From contig DVNK01000051.1 of the NCBI GenBank assembly GCA_018714445.1, positions 1-64,000 on the forward strand: a stretch of 64,000 nucleotides of DNA, written 5' to 3'. This DNA is from Candidatus Fimadaptatus faecigallinarum. Its GTDB lineage: Bacteria; Bacillota; Clostridia; Christensenellales; Aristaeellaceae. The notes beneath the pieces are model-generated. The model saw only the letters and a list, made by a program, of their open reading frames with translations, had not been told where the DNA came from and did no database searches. The position numbers were made by a program, and so were the translations under genes. Positions 56,031-64,000 of the stretch are shown piece by piece (position 1 is the first letter of the stretch; each line of letters opens with the position of its first letter).

Positions 56031-56999
56031 ATGGATTCCAAGCAATGGTTCCGACAGGCGCAATTCGGCATGATGGTGCACTGGGGGCTGTATTGCCTGC
56101 CCGCGGGCGAATGGAAGGGCAAACGCATGCCATACATCGGCGAATGGGCACAGGCGTACTTCCGCATACCCAACGCCGAGTACCACGCGCTGGCCAACGC
56201 GTTCAACCCGATACTGTTCGACGCTGACGAGTGGATACGGCTCGCCGCCGACGCCGGCATGAAGTACATCGTAGTCACAGCCAAGCATCACGAGGGATTT
56301 GCGATGTTCCACAGCCGCGTGAGCAAGTTCAACGTCGTCGATGCCACGCCATTCGGGCGCGATGTGATTTACGAGCTCGCAAATGCCTGCGCGCGCCATG
56401 GCGTAAGACTGGGCCTGTACTACTCGCAGGATCTCGACTGGTCCGAGCCCAACGGCGGCGGATACACGGCCGGACGCACCTGGTGCGGCGGCGCAGGCGT
56501 GTGGACCAACGACTGGGACTTCCCTGACAACGCTCACAAGGACTACGCGCAGTGCTTTGAAAGCAAGATAAAGCCTCAGGTCACCGAACTGCTGACCGGT
56601 TATGGCGACCTGTGCCTGATATGGTTCGATACGCCGCGCACCATAAGCGCCGCGCAGAGTCAGGAACTCGTCGACCTGGTACACCGGCATCAGCCCAATT
56701 GCCTGATAAACTCCCGCGTGGGCAACGGCCTGGGCGATTATTCGTCTACCGGCGACAACGAGATCCCCGCCGACTACAAGCAGGCGCTCTATGAAGCGCC
56801 ATGCACGCTCAACGATACCTGGGGCTACAAGGCGTTCGACGACAACTGGAAGTCGCCCGAGCGCGTGCTTGAGCTCAAGGCTCATCTTAATGAGCGCGGC
56901 ATAAACTATCTGCTCAACGTCGGCCCGGACTACCTGGGCCGCATACCTGCGCCCGCATGCGACATACTGCGCGAGGTCGGACGCAGATTGGGCGCATGA
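56031..56999 (+). CDS. Alpha-L-fucosidase, GH29 family
   Basis: 322-aa retaining fucosidase, short form without a C-terminal beta-domain. FGMMVHWGLYCLPAGEW, GMKYIVVTAKHHEGFAMF and LGLYYSQDLDWS are GH29 landmarks; the nucleophile is Asp in LCLIWFDTP. The ending NYLLNVGPDYLGRIP is typical. No signal peptide. RBS AAGGAGG. Likely co-transcribed with the propeller glycosidase and yhcH. Confidence 0.93.
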   Translation: MDSKQWFRQAQFGMMVHWGLYCLPAGEWKGKRMPYIGEWAQAYFRIPNAEYHALANAFNPILFDADEWIRLAADAGMKYIVVTAKHHEGFAMFHSRVSKFNVVDATPFGRDVIYELANACARHGVRLGLYYSQDLDWSEPNGGGYTAGRTWCGGAGVWTNDWDFPDNAHKDYAQCFESKIKPQVTELLTGYGDLCLIWFDTPRTISAAQSQELVDLVHRHQPNCLINSRVGNGLGDYSSTGDNEIPADYKQALYEAPCTLNDTWGYKAFDDNWKSPERVLELKAHLNERGINYLLNVGPDYLGRIPAPACDILREVGRRLGA

Positions 57000-57046
57000 G
57001 GCTTAAAATAGCCTACGCCATATAAGCGCAAAGGACGTGAATTGAC

Positions 57047-57508
57047 ATGGTCAAGGACAGCATACAAAACGCTTCACTCTATCAATCGCTCTCGCCGCGG
57101 ATTGCGCGCGCGCTCGAGTTTGCACGCAGCGGCGCGCTTGAGGGACTTGCGCCGGGGCGGCACGATCTGGATGGCGATGCGCTGTATGTCATGGTACAAC
57201 GCAACGCGCTGGGAAGGTGGGCCGACGCGCGCTGGGAAGCACACCGGCGCTATATAGACATACAGTTCGTGATTTCAGGCCAGCAAATCATCGGCTACTG
57301 TGACATATCACAGCTCGCGCCCGACAAGGGCTACGACGCCGAACGCGACTTGGAATTTCTGAGCGATGGCGACGGCGCACACCTGCTAATGCGCAAAGGC
57401 GACTTCGCGATATTCTTCCCGCAGGACGCCCATCGCCCCAATGTGCTCGCGCCCGGCCTTGATGCCGGCGCTTGCGTAGACATGGCTGTGTTCAAAGTGC
57501 TGATCTAA
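57047..57508 (+). CDS. YhcH/YjgK/YiaL family protein (EbgC-like)
   Basis: 153-aa cupin-like protein: WEAHRRYIDIQFVISGQQIIGYC and GDFAIFFPQDAHRPN are the conserved metal-binding strings. Members are found with sialic-acid, gulonate and beta-galactosidase operons and may act as sugar anomerases or accessory proteins. Here it ends the fucosidase operon. A weak RBS (AAAGGACGTG) lies before the ATG. Confidence 0.88.
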   Translation: MVKDSIQNASLYQSLSPRIARALEFARSGALEGLAPGRHDLDGDALYVMVQRNALGRWADARWEAHRRYIDIQFVISGQQIIGYCDISQLAPDKGYDAERDLEFLSDGDGAHLLMRKGDFAIFFPQDAHRPNVLAPGLDAGACVDMAVFKVLI

Positions 57509-57513
57509 AGCGC

Positions 57514-57560
57514 AAGCTCCTGCCGCAATCGGACGCATTGCCCGTGCGGCAGGAGCTTTA
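57514..57560 (+). terminator. Terminator of the fucosidase operon
   Basis: AAGCTCCTGCCGCA - 17-nt loop - TGCGGCAGGAGCTT followed by TAT; a 14-bp perfect stem right after the stop. Confidence 0.85.
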
Positions 57561-57623
57561 TGTACGGCATATATCCAGGTACCGCTATCGTGCGCTATCG
57601 CTGCCCGCCTGTACCCGGCCAAG

Positions 57624-58550
57624 TCAGTCAAGGCGCGCTATGCAGACCTCGCCTAGCAGCGCTTCCGCCTTGGAACGCACCACGCAGCCAGTGCCCTTTT
57701 CCAACGCATTTGCCGCCGATACCGCCGTGGCATAGCGCAGCATCTCCTCCGGCGCGTAGCCTCGCAGCAGCGATATGGCCAACCCGGCTATCATCGAGTC
57801 GCCACAACCCGTCGCGCTTACCGCTTCTATATGCGGCGGCGTGGCCTTAAACGCGCCCGCATCGCATACCATCAGCGAACCCGATTCACCCATTGATATT
57901 ACGACATAAGCTATGCCCCGACCATGCAGCGCACGCGCCGCCTCCAGCGCGCCGTCCGCCGTGACTTTGTGGCCCAGCAGTTGAGCTATCTCATCGGTGT
58001 TGGGCTTTATCAGCGTGGGCAGCGCTTCCACGCCGCTCTTTAGCAGCGCGCCGCTGCTGTCCAACAGCACCGGCTTGCCCATGCGCCGCGCCATGGCCAC
58101 GATGCGCGCATAGCAGTCCACCGGCACGCCACGCGGCACGCTGCCCGATATCGTCGCTATGTCGCACTCGCCCATCAGCCGCTCCAGTCGCCGCTCAAAC
58201 GCCGCCAGTTCCGCCTCGCCGACCTCGAATCCCGGCTCCAGGAACTCGGTCTGGCGGCCATTCGGTTCGACTATGTTGATGCACGTGCGCGTCTCTCCCG
58301 GAACATGCTCAAAGTCATGCGCTATGCCCTGACTGGTCAGCGCCTCCTGTACCCAGCGCCCCGAGTGGCCGCCCAGCAGCCCAGTGGCCAGACTGCGTTC
58401 GCCCATCGCCGCTATTACCCTTGCGACGTTCAATCCCTTGCCACCCGGCGTCGCGACGCATTCCCTGACTCGCAGCACCTCGCCCGGCTCGTTGCGCTCG
58501 ACCGCGTACATCTTGTCTATCGCCGCGTTCATCGTTATCGTAACTATCAT
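57624..58550 (-). CDS. PfkB-family sugar-phosphate kinase (1-phosphofructokinase/tagatose-6-phosphate kinase type)
   Basis: 308-aa kinase of the FruK/LacC branch. MIVTITMNAAIDKMYAV start, VATPGGKGLNVARVIAAMG (PfkB signature 1), and the catalytic anion-hole SATGCGDSMIAG with base Asp. The family phosphorylates fructose-1-P or tagatose-6-P to the bisphosphate. No PTS or aldolase gene nearby, so the substrate is open. ATG 58550 follows GGAGG by 8 nt; the ORF-track start at 58658 lies above the promoter. Confidence 0.9.
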   Translation of the reverse strand: MIVTITMNAAIDKMYAVERNEPGEVLRVRECVATPGGKGLNVARVIAAMGERSLATGLLGGHSGRWVQEALTSQGIAHDFEHVPGETRTCINIVEPNGRQTEFLEPGFEVGEAELAAFERRLERLMGECDIATISGSVPRGVPVDCYARIVAMARRMGKPVLLDSSGALLKSGVEALPTLIKPNTDEIAQLLGHKVTADGALEAARALHGRGIAYVVISMGESGSLMVCDAGAFKATPPHIEAVSATGCGDSMIAGLAISLLRGYAPEEMLRYATAVSAANALEKGTGCVVRSKAEALLGEVCIARLD

Positions 58551-58571
58551 ACCGCATACCTCCACGCTTAT

Positions 58572-58585
58572 GCGTAACGTTTCAC
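58572..58585 (-). promoter_or_regulatory. Operator-like palindrome at the pfkB start site
   Basis: Minus strand GTGAAACGTTACGC, with AACGTT core, covering the predicted transcription start. The same pattern is at the GH95 promoter. Resembles LacI-family binding sites. Confidence 0.55.
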
Positions 58586-58587
58586 TA

Positions 58588-58616
58588 ATTGTACTCCTTT
58601 GCTGTGATAATGTCAA
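58588..58616 (-). promoter_or_regulatory. Promoter of the PfkB kinase gene
   Basis: Minus strand TTGACA - 17 bp - TACAAT, 38 nt before the ATG. Confidence 0.85.
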
Positions 58617-59001
58617 TCTCACAAGCTTTGCGCGCATAAGCCGCAGCAAATGCAGCATATGAGTCGCAGGGCTCTATACCGGCGCCTCAACGCCGATGCA
58701 TTTTGCAACCGGATATCTCATCTGTTGCGCCAACAACCGCATAAAATGGCCGCGCAAACCCTGCGATACATTCAGCCGGTAATACGCGCCTTATCGCTTT
58801 CATATATGGAATGCCGCTGGCCAATATGCGCTAATCCGCATAAGCCCTTGCATATGGCGCCGTGAAATGCACTGATGTTACAAGCGTTGCCTTACCATAG
58901 CTTTACCAATTCACATAACAGTATCGCGCTCAGATGTATTTATATGATCTCAGCGCAATTTACTTTGCCTGCAAACATGTGGTCGCAGAGTTAACGCGCT
59001 G
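58617..59001. other. Intergenic region between divergent promoters
   Basis: 385 bp separating the pfkB and GH95 promoters. Moderately AT-rich; no ORF of note and no clear hairpin. Nothing further is seen. Confidence 0.6.
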
Positions 59002-59030
59002 TTGACTTTTCGCGATAAATAGTCTATTAT
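59002..59030 (+). promoter_or_regulatory. Promoter of the GH95 gene
   Basis: TTGACT - 17 bp - TATTAT, 40 nt before the ATG at 59071. Confidence 0.8.
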
Positions 59031-59034
59031 ATAC

Positions 59035-59048
59035 GCGAAACGTTTAGC
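59035..59048 (+). promoter_or_regulatory. Operator-like palindrome at the GH95 start site
   Basis: GCGAAACGTTTAGC, containing AAACGTTT, at about +1. It shares GAAACGTT with the pfkB site in the same position relative to the -10. Confidence 0.55.
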
Positions 59049-59070
59049 TCAATTATCGGAGGTGCGCCAA

Positions 59071-61293
59071 ATGAATATATTCTACTCCGCGCCCGCCCCT
59101 ACTTGGAATGATGCGCTGCCGCTGGGCAATGGCTTTATGGGCGCCATGATGTTCGGCGGTACCGTTGTCGACCGCATGCAGCTCAATGAAGACAGCGTCT
59201 GGTCCGGCGATTTCCGAGACCGCACGAACCCCGACGCCCGCACAACTCTGCCTGAAGTGCGCCGGCTGCTGCGCGAGGGTCGCATAACCGAAGCCACGCG
59301 CCTGAGCGAAATGGGTCTGGCCGGCTGCCCCGACAAGCAGCGCCACTATGAACCGCTGTGTGATCTTATACTCTATATGGGCAGCGACGGCGACGAGCTG
59401 TCACTTCATTCAAAGCGCGACCTGACCCGCATACCCGACATGCGCCGCTTTGACCGCGAGTACTCGAACTACCGCCGCACGCTCGACCTGGAGCGCGCCG
59501 TGCACACCGTCGAATACCAAAAGGCCGACCGGCATGTGCGCCGCGAAGCGTTCATATCCTACCCCGACCGCGTTATGGCACTGCGCTGTGCCGGCGAACA
59601 CTTCCGCGCGGTGCTCAGTCGCGGCGCATATATGCACAACTCGATAATGCCCGACGCCAACACTATCGCGCTAACTGGTCGCACCAGCGCCGATGGTATA
59701 CGCTATGCCGTGGCGGTACGCGCACTGGGTTGCGACGTCCGTCGACTCGGCGAAACGCTGATATGCAGCGGCGACACCGTGCTGCTCGTCGCCGCCGCGA
59801 CTGACTTCCGCTACGACGACCCGCTGCGCGAGGTCTACGCCAGGCTGAACGCCGCAGAGGCCCGCGGCTATGAGGCGCTGCTGGAGGCGCATGTCGCCGA
59901 TATATCCCGGTTAACGCGCCGATGTGGACTCGCGCTCAAGTCCGACCACGAACTCGAGTCATTGCCGACCGACGCCCGCCTCAAGCGGGTGCGCGATGGA
60001 GGCTTTGATGCCGGCCTGATAAACGCTTATTTCGCATTTGGACGCTACCTGCTGGCTTCATGCAGCCGGCCGGGCAGCCTGCCCGCCAACCTGCAGGGCA
60101 TATGGAACCAGGACATGACCCCCGCCTGGGACAGCAAATATACAATTAACATCAATACCGAGATGAACTACTGGCCCTGCTAGTGCTGCAATCTGGCCGA
60201 GCTGCTAGAGCCACTGGAAACCCACCTGCGCCGCATGAAGCCCCACGGCGAACGCGTTGCCCGCGACATGTACGGCGCCGGCGGCTGGATGGCCCACCAC
60301 AACACCGACATATGGGGCGACTGCGCGCCGCAGGACATAGTGCCCAGCGCCGCGTTCTGGCAAAACGGCGCTGCCTGGTTGTGCCTGAGCCTGTGGGAGA
60401 GATATCTGTACGATGGCGATGCCGCGCATCTGCTCGAAGACGCCGACCTGATATGCGGCGCAGCTGACTTCTTCTGCGACACCTTAGAGCCTGACAAGGA
60501 CGGCTTTATGGTAGAAAACCCGACCGTGTCGCCTGAAAATACGTACATTCTGCCTTCGGGCGAGATGGGCCGACTGTGCGTGGGCTGCACGATGGACAGT
60601 CAGATACTGCGCGAGCTGTTCACCGCGGCTATCGAATGCGAACGCCTCGCAGGGCGCGACGGCGCAAAGTACGCCGCCGTACTCGCGCGCCTGCGCCCCA
60701 CGACGATAGGCAGCAGCGGCACAATACTCGAATGGCCCGAAGAATATGAGGAGTTTGAAATAGGCCATCGCCATATATCGCACCTGTTCGGACTCTACCC
60801 CGGCAGCGAGATAACGCGCGCTAAGCCTGAGCTAATGCAGGCCGCACGCGCCACCCTCGAGCGCCGTCTCAGCCATGGCGGCGGCCACACCGGTTGGAGC
60901 CGCGCATGGATAATCTGCATGTGGGCTCGACTGCTCGACGGCGACAAGGCCGGCGAAAACGTGCAGGCACTGCTGTCCAGGTCGACGCTGGACAGCATGT
61001 TGGACAACCATCCGCCATTCCAGATCGACGGCAACTTCGGTTCCATTGCAGGCATCGCGGAAATGCTGCTCCAGAGCCACGAAGGCTGCCTTCATCTGCT
61101 GCCGGCGCTGCCTTCGGCCTGGCGCGACGGCGCAGTGCACGGACTGCGCGCGCGCGGCGGCATAACGGTCGATATCGCATGGCAAAACGGCGCGCTTGTC
61201 GAAGCGTGGCTGACGGCGGATCGCAATTGCGAGGTCGACGTGGACGGGATGCATATGGCACTTGAGGCCGGCAAGCGTACCCAAATCAGGTGA
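59071..61293 (+). pseudogene. Alpha-L-fucosidase/GH95 family, interrupted by an in-frame TAG
   Basis: 741 codons in one frame, broken by TAG at 60181-60183. The N-terminal beta-sandwich (YSAPAPTWNDALPLGNGFMGAMMFGG) and linker are upstream; the segment INTEMNYWPC-TAG-CCNLAE is where GH95 proteins read NYWPAEVCNLSE, so TAG stands at the conserved Glu (one base from GAG). The catalytic (alpha/alpha)6 barrel is downstream: [40 protein letters not shown]. The truncated product would lack the active site. Everything else is intact, suggesting a recent mutation, a sequencing error or read-through. ATG 59071 follows GGAGG. Confidence 0.85.
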
Positions 61294-62118
61294 TCCGCAC
61301 AGTAGCTGACTGCGGATGATGGCGGCGCAGCAGGCATCCGGCAAATGCCACGGGCTGCGGAACGCCTTGCGTTGCGCCGCTATATCGTTAACATTGCGAG
61401 ATTGCCGATCGTATGGTCGGCGTCGCCATATGTCGGACATGAGGTCTGCAATATAACTGCTACAATAAAGAGCTGACCGCTCGACCGGATATCCGGCGCC
61501 GATAAGAGCTGACGACGCCTATGCATTAAATGTGGCTGAGCGACGAATACATAGCGACTGATTATGAGCAATTCAAGCGTTGTGACCTCGCGCTGTGGTT
61601 TGAAACGACCGTTTGAGAATCAACCCGGCATTCAACGCTATGCGATACAGCTCGGCTATGGCGATACATTGATATGAAGCGTTAACCTCTACGATATCAG
61701 CCATAGATGTATCTATAAGCATTTTATCGGCAGCGCGGCAAACCGCGATAAGTGATATGGCGCTTCGGCAATAATCCCGATGCCGGACTACGGCTTAACA
61801 CCGTGAACTTGCACAACAACACGCTGTCGATAAACGCAGGCAACGCAGCGGGGATAGCCTGCTATAAAAGTTGGCTCCACAGAAACTGCTCGCAGGCGCG
61901 AGTGGGTGTCTTAACGTTGAGCACACACCGGCGCGATATATGAACATGTTGGAACATGAGTTCCGCCAGAAGTATTGTACCAATGGCGCGCTGAATCCAG
62001 ACTGCACTCGCATAAGCTCAGTGCGCATGTAACGGGCGCATGATTTATATGCGCGCACCAAGGCATGACGCACGATCGAAGCGCGCCATGCCGGTAATTT
62101 GATTGGAGAGTGTTACCA
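61294..62118. other. 825-bp region without a convincing gene
   Basis: A small hairpin (ATCCGCA/TGCGGAT, 61293-61318) follows the GH95 stop and may end its mRNA. GAGCTGAC occurs twice (~61468 and ~61506). A GGCATG/CATGCC hairpin lies at ~62062-62096, just before the next gene. Short ORFs show no family features or RBS; may be decayed sequence. Confidence 0.55.
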
Positions 62119-63303
62119 ATGTCAATGGAACAGCAGATAAATAGGCTGATACAGACCGAGATCGATTCGGGCGACCTGGCAGGCTCCGCGCTCAGCGTGA
62201 TTAAGGATGGCCATGAAGTGTTCAGGCATAGCTATGGCGCACTGGACATCGATTCAGGTGCGCCTATGCCCGACAATCCGATATTCCGCATGTACTCGAT
62301 GAGCAAGCCCGTTACGTCTGCCGCCGCAATGATGCTGATAGAGCGCGGCGTAATCACGCGCTCCGCACCGGTCAGCGACTACCTGCCCGCCTTCGCCGAC
62401 CAGACCGTGTGGCAAGACGGCCGCGAAACATCCGTACAACGTCCTATGACTATAGACGACCTGCTCAACATGACCTCGGGACTGAGCTATCCCGACGCCT
62501 CTACCGAGACCGGCCGGCGCATGGAGGCACTGTTTAACGAGGCCATCGCGCGCGCCCATTCGGCAAACGCCTGGACTACGCTTGAACTGTGCGAACGCAT
62601 AGGCCGCATACCGCTGCTGTTCCAGCCCGGAGCGCGCTGGCAGTACGGCACGTCGGCCGATGTGCTGGGCGCGGTTATAGAAGTTGCTTCGGGACGCAGA
62701 TTCGGCACATTCCTGAAAGAAGAGCTGTTCGAACCGCTGGGCATGTGCGATACGGGCTTCTATGCGCCTGAACAAAAGCGCGAGCGCTTTGCAACGATGT
62801 ATAAATGGAGCGCTCAACCGCCCAAACTCAGTCGCTATACCGGCAGCCACCTGGTAATACTGGACTTTGCGCAGCCACCGGCATTTGAGTCGGGCGGCGC
62901 AGGGCTCGTCTCCACGCTGGACGACTATGGCCGATTCGCACAGATGCTTATCAACGGCGGAGAGCTAAACGGACGCAGACTGCTAAAACCTGAAACCGTC
63001 GAGTTCATGCACAGCGCTCGCCTGACCCCGGAGCAGCAGCGCACATTTGAATGGGCACAGTTGCGCGGCTTTACTTACGGCAATCTGATGCGCGTGCTGA
63101 CGCGCCCGGAAGCCGTCGATCCGGTACTGTGCGGACTGGGCGTCAAGGGCGAGTACGGTTGGGATGGCTGGGCAGGCACTTACTTTATGGCCGATCCCAC
63201 TAATCGGCTCATTATTATCTACCTGATATCGCGTATCGATCTGGATCCGCATCCAATGCGCGCACAGCTAAAGCGCGTGATATACGATAATCTCGTAAAG
63301 TAA
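62119..63303 (+). CDS. Serine hydrolase, beta-lactamase/esterase (class C-like) family
   Basis: 394-aa protein of the beta-lactamase-related superfamily. The catalytic SxxK is SMSKPVTS at ~62; the tyrosine motif is WQYGTSADVLG (Y-G-T/S); the third motif lies near GWDGWAGTYF. No signal peptide, so it is probably a cytoplasmic esterase, acting for example on acetylated glycans, rather than an antibiotic-degrading enzyme. ATG 62119 follows GGAGAG; the ORF-track GTG at 62110 overlaps the RBS. Confidence 0.88.
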   Translation: MSMEQQINRLIQTEIDSGDLAGSALSVIKDGHEVFRHSYGALDIDSGAPMPDNPIFRMYSMSKPVTSAAAMMLIERGVITRSAPVSDYLPAFADQTVWQDGRETSVQRPMTIDDLLNMTSGLSYPDASTETGRRMEALFNEAIARAHSANAWTTLELCERIGRIPLLFQPGARWQYGTSADVLGAVIEVASGRRFGTFLKEELFEPLGMCDTGFYAPEQKRERFATMYKWSAQPPKLSRYTGSHLVILDFAQPPAFESGGAGLVSTLDDYGRFAQMLINGGELNGRRLLKPETVEFMHSARLTPEQQRTFEWAQLRGFTYGNLMRVLTRPEAVDPVLCGLGVKGEYGWDGWAGTYFMADPTNRLIIIYLISRIDLDPHPMRAQLKRVIYDNLVK

Positions 63304-63324
63304 TTCAGCAGTCATACCAGAATA

Positions 63325-63366
63325 AAGGCATGAGGACCGCGTTGCGTGCAGTCCTCATGCCTTATG
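63325..63366. terminator. Bidirectional terminator
   Basis: AAGGCATGAGGAC - 13-nt loop - GTCCTCATGCCTT, a 13-bp perfect stem between convergent genes, with short T- and A-rich flanks. Confidence 0.8.
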
Positions 63367-63407
63367 TAATTACAGGATATATCCGATAATCCGCTTTTGC
63401 GTTGCGA

Positions 63408-64000
63408 TCATATTGATAACATAACTATGCCCGCAATGCCCGCTACCAGAGATAATATGCCCGGCAGCGTAACCTTGTCGCGGTACACTATTAGCGACAA
63501 CACCCACAGCGCCAACACAACGCTGCCCTGTACCAGCGGAAACGCCACTATCGCCGGCAGCATTGCCAGTGACATAAGCTGAAAGGTGTTGCCGCCCGCC
63601 GTGCCAAATCCTACGCCGGCCGCGCACAGCGTCAACGCCGCCCGGTGGCTGAGCCAGGGCTGATAACTCGCTCCCCTAAGCTTGAACAGCGCTACCGCCA
63701 ACCAGCATATCAAAGACGCCAACCCAAACGCTCCAAAGCTAAACTCCAGCACACCATCATTTGGAAAGTACATAGACAGCATCTTCTGCTGTATGCTGAG
63801 CACGCCATTACTTATCATCGTGATTATCGTCAGCGCCAACCACTTTACGCCGCCGCGCTTGGAGTCGCCGCCGCTGCCCAGCGCTGACAGTATCAGCACC
63901 AGCAGCATGCACGCTATGCCCAACCCCTTTAGCAGCGTCAACTGTTCGCCCCATACGACCAGACCTGCCGTCACCGGCAGCATCATCGACATATTGATTA
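63408..64000 (-). CDS. EamA/DMT-family transporter, 5' partial
   Basis: About 197 residues of a drug/metabolite transporter; the frame is open to the window end, so the N-terminal ~95 residues are missing. Six hydrophobic segments are visible, with the second EamA repeat (GGVKWLALTIITMISNGVLSIQQKML ... LMSLAMLPAIVAFPLVQGSVVLALWVLSLIVYRDKVTLPGILSLVAGIAGIVML). Family members export sugars, amino acids or nucleosides; substrate unknown. Confidence 0.85.
   Translation of the reverse strand, partial: INMSMMLPVTAGLVVWGEQLTLLKGLGIACMLLVLILSALGSGGDSKRGGVKWLALTIITMISNGVLSIQQKMLSMYFPNDGVLEFSFGAFGLASLICWLAVALFKLRGASYQPWLSHRAALTLCAAGVGFGTAGGNTFQLMSLAMLPAIVAFPLVQGSVVLALWVLSLIVYRDKVTLPGILSLVAGIAGIVMLSI

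Noticed and set aside
60181-60183. Reassignment of TAG to a sense codon in this organism
   Set aside because: At least four intact genes in the window end in TAG at the expected family length, so TAG is a normal stop here.

Overview
The window looks like chromosomal DNA of a GC-rich Bacillota, most likely a gut Clostridia of the Christensenellales/Eubacteriales kind. The evidence is the split glycine decarboxylase (gcvPA + gcvPB), a tandem glycine riboswitch, a BMP-family nucleoside-type ABC importer, DUF951, a YybS-like protein, a Clostridia-type phasin next to UbiB, GGAGG ribosome binding sites throughout, and many 17-bp-spaced sigma-A promoters. Isoleucine is very often encoded by ATA despite the high GC. 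No phage, insertion sequence or CRISPR array was seen, so this is ordinary chromosome rich in carbohydrate-use genes. The species is an inference.

Layout. 1-3.2 kb: a CPA2 cation/proton antiporter (5' end outside the window), an MgtC-like protein and a methyltransferase. 3.3-7.9 kb: the glycine cleavage operon gcvT-gcvH-gcvPA-gcvPB (minus strand), behind a tandem glycine riboswitch whose promoter lies inside the last codons of a GH78 rhamnosidase gene (7.9-10.5 kb). 10.6-13.6 kb: corrinoid adenosyltransferase, three consecutive signal peptidase I genes and DUF951. 13.7-16.8 kb: pyruvate kinase and a ferredoxin-like aldo/keto reductase. 17-21.7 kb: DUF1294 (plus strand), then a minus-strand run of nuclease, SNF2 helicase, AlaX-like editing hydrolase and TcdA. 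21.8-23.7 kb: a YbaK-like deacylase and an unusual YbaK-amidohydrolase fusion. 23.8-25.3 kb: a sortase-type surface protein with TPEVTA repeats. 25.4-30.4 kb: a BMP/NupOPQ-type importer. 30.5-36.9 kb: solute-binding protein, small membrane protein, GH3 glucosidase, RNA methyltransferase and a YybS-like protein. 37.2-39.7 kb: alpha/beta hydrolase, shikimate-kinase-like protein and patatin. 40-44.1 kb: a MarR-controlled heterodimeric ABC exporter. 44.2-46.7 kb: Gfo/Idh/MocA oxidoreductase, AraC regulator and Nudix. 46.8-47.4 kb: seven tRNA genes. 47.5-49.5 kb: nagB-nagA. 49.8-54.1 kb: lipoprotein-thiN and phasin-ubiB operons, with a 36-bp tandem repeat between them. 55-64 kb: a glycan-degradation island (beta-propeller glycosidase, GH29 fucosidase, YhcH, PfkB kinase, GH95 fucosidase with an in-frame amber codon, serine hydrolase, truncated EamA transporter).

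How the genes work together. GH78, GH3, GH29, GH95, nagA/nagB and the PfkB kinase suggest growth on rhamnose-, glucose-, fucose- and GlcNAc-bearing plant or host glycans. The PfkB and GH95 promoters carry the same GAAACGTT-type palindrome at the predicted transcription start, suggesting one repressor for both. Glycine degradation is under direct riboswitch control. The least ordinary items are the YbaK-amidohydrolase fusion, the translationally coupled nuclease-SNF2 pair, the three-gene signal peptidase array, the amber-interrupted GH95 and the twin-palindrome MarR operator.

All functional calls come from reading the translated ORFs and DNA by eye; no database search was run.
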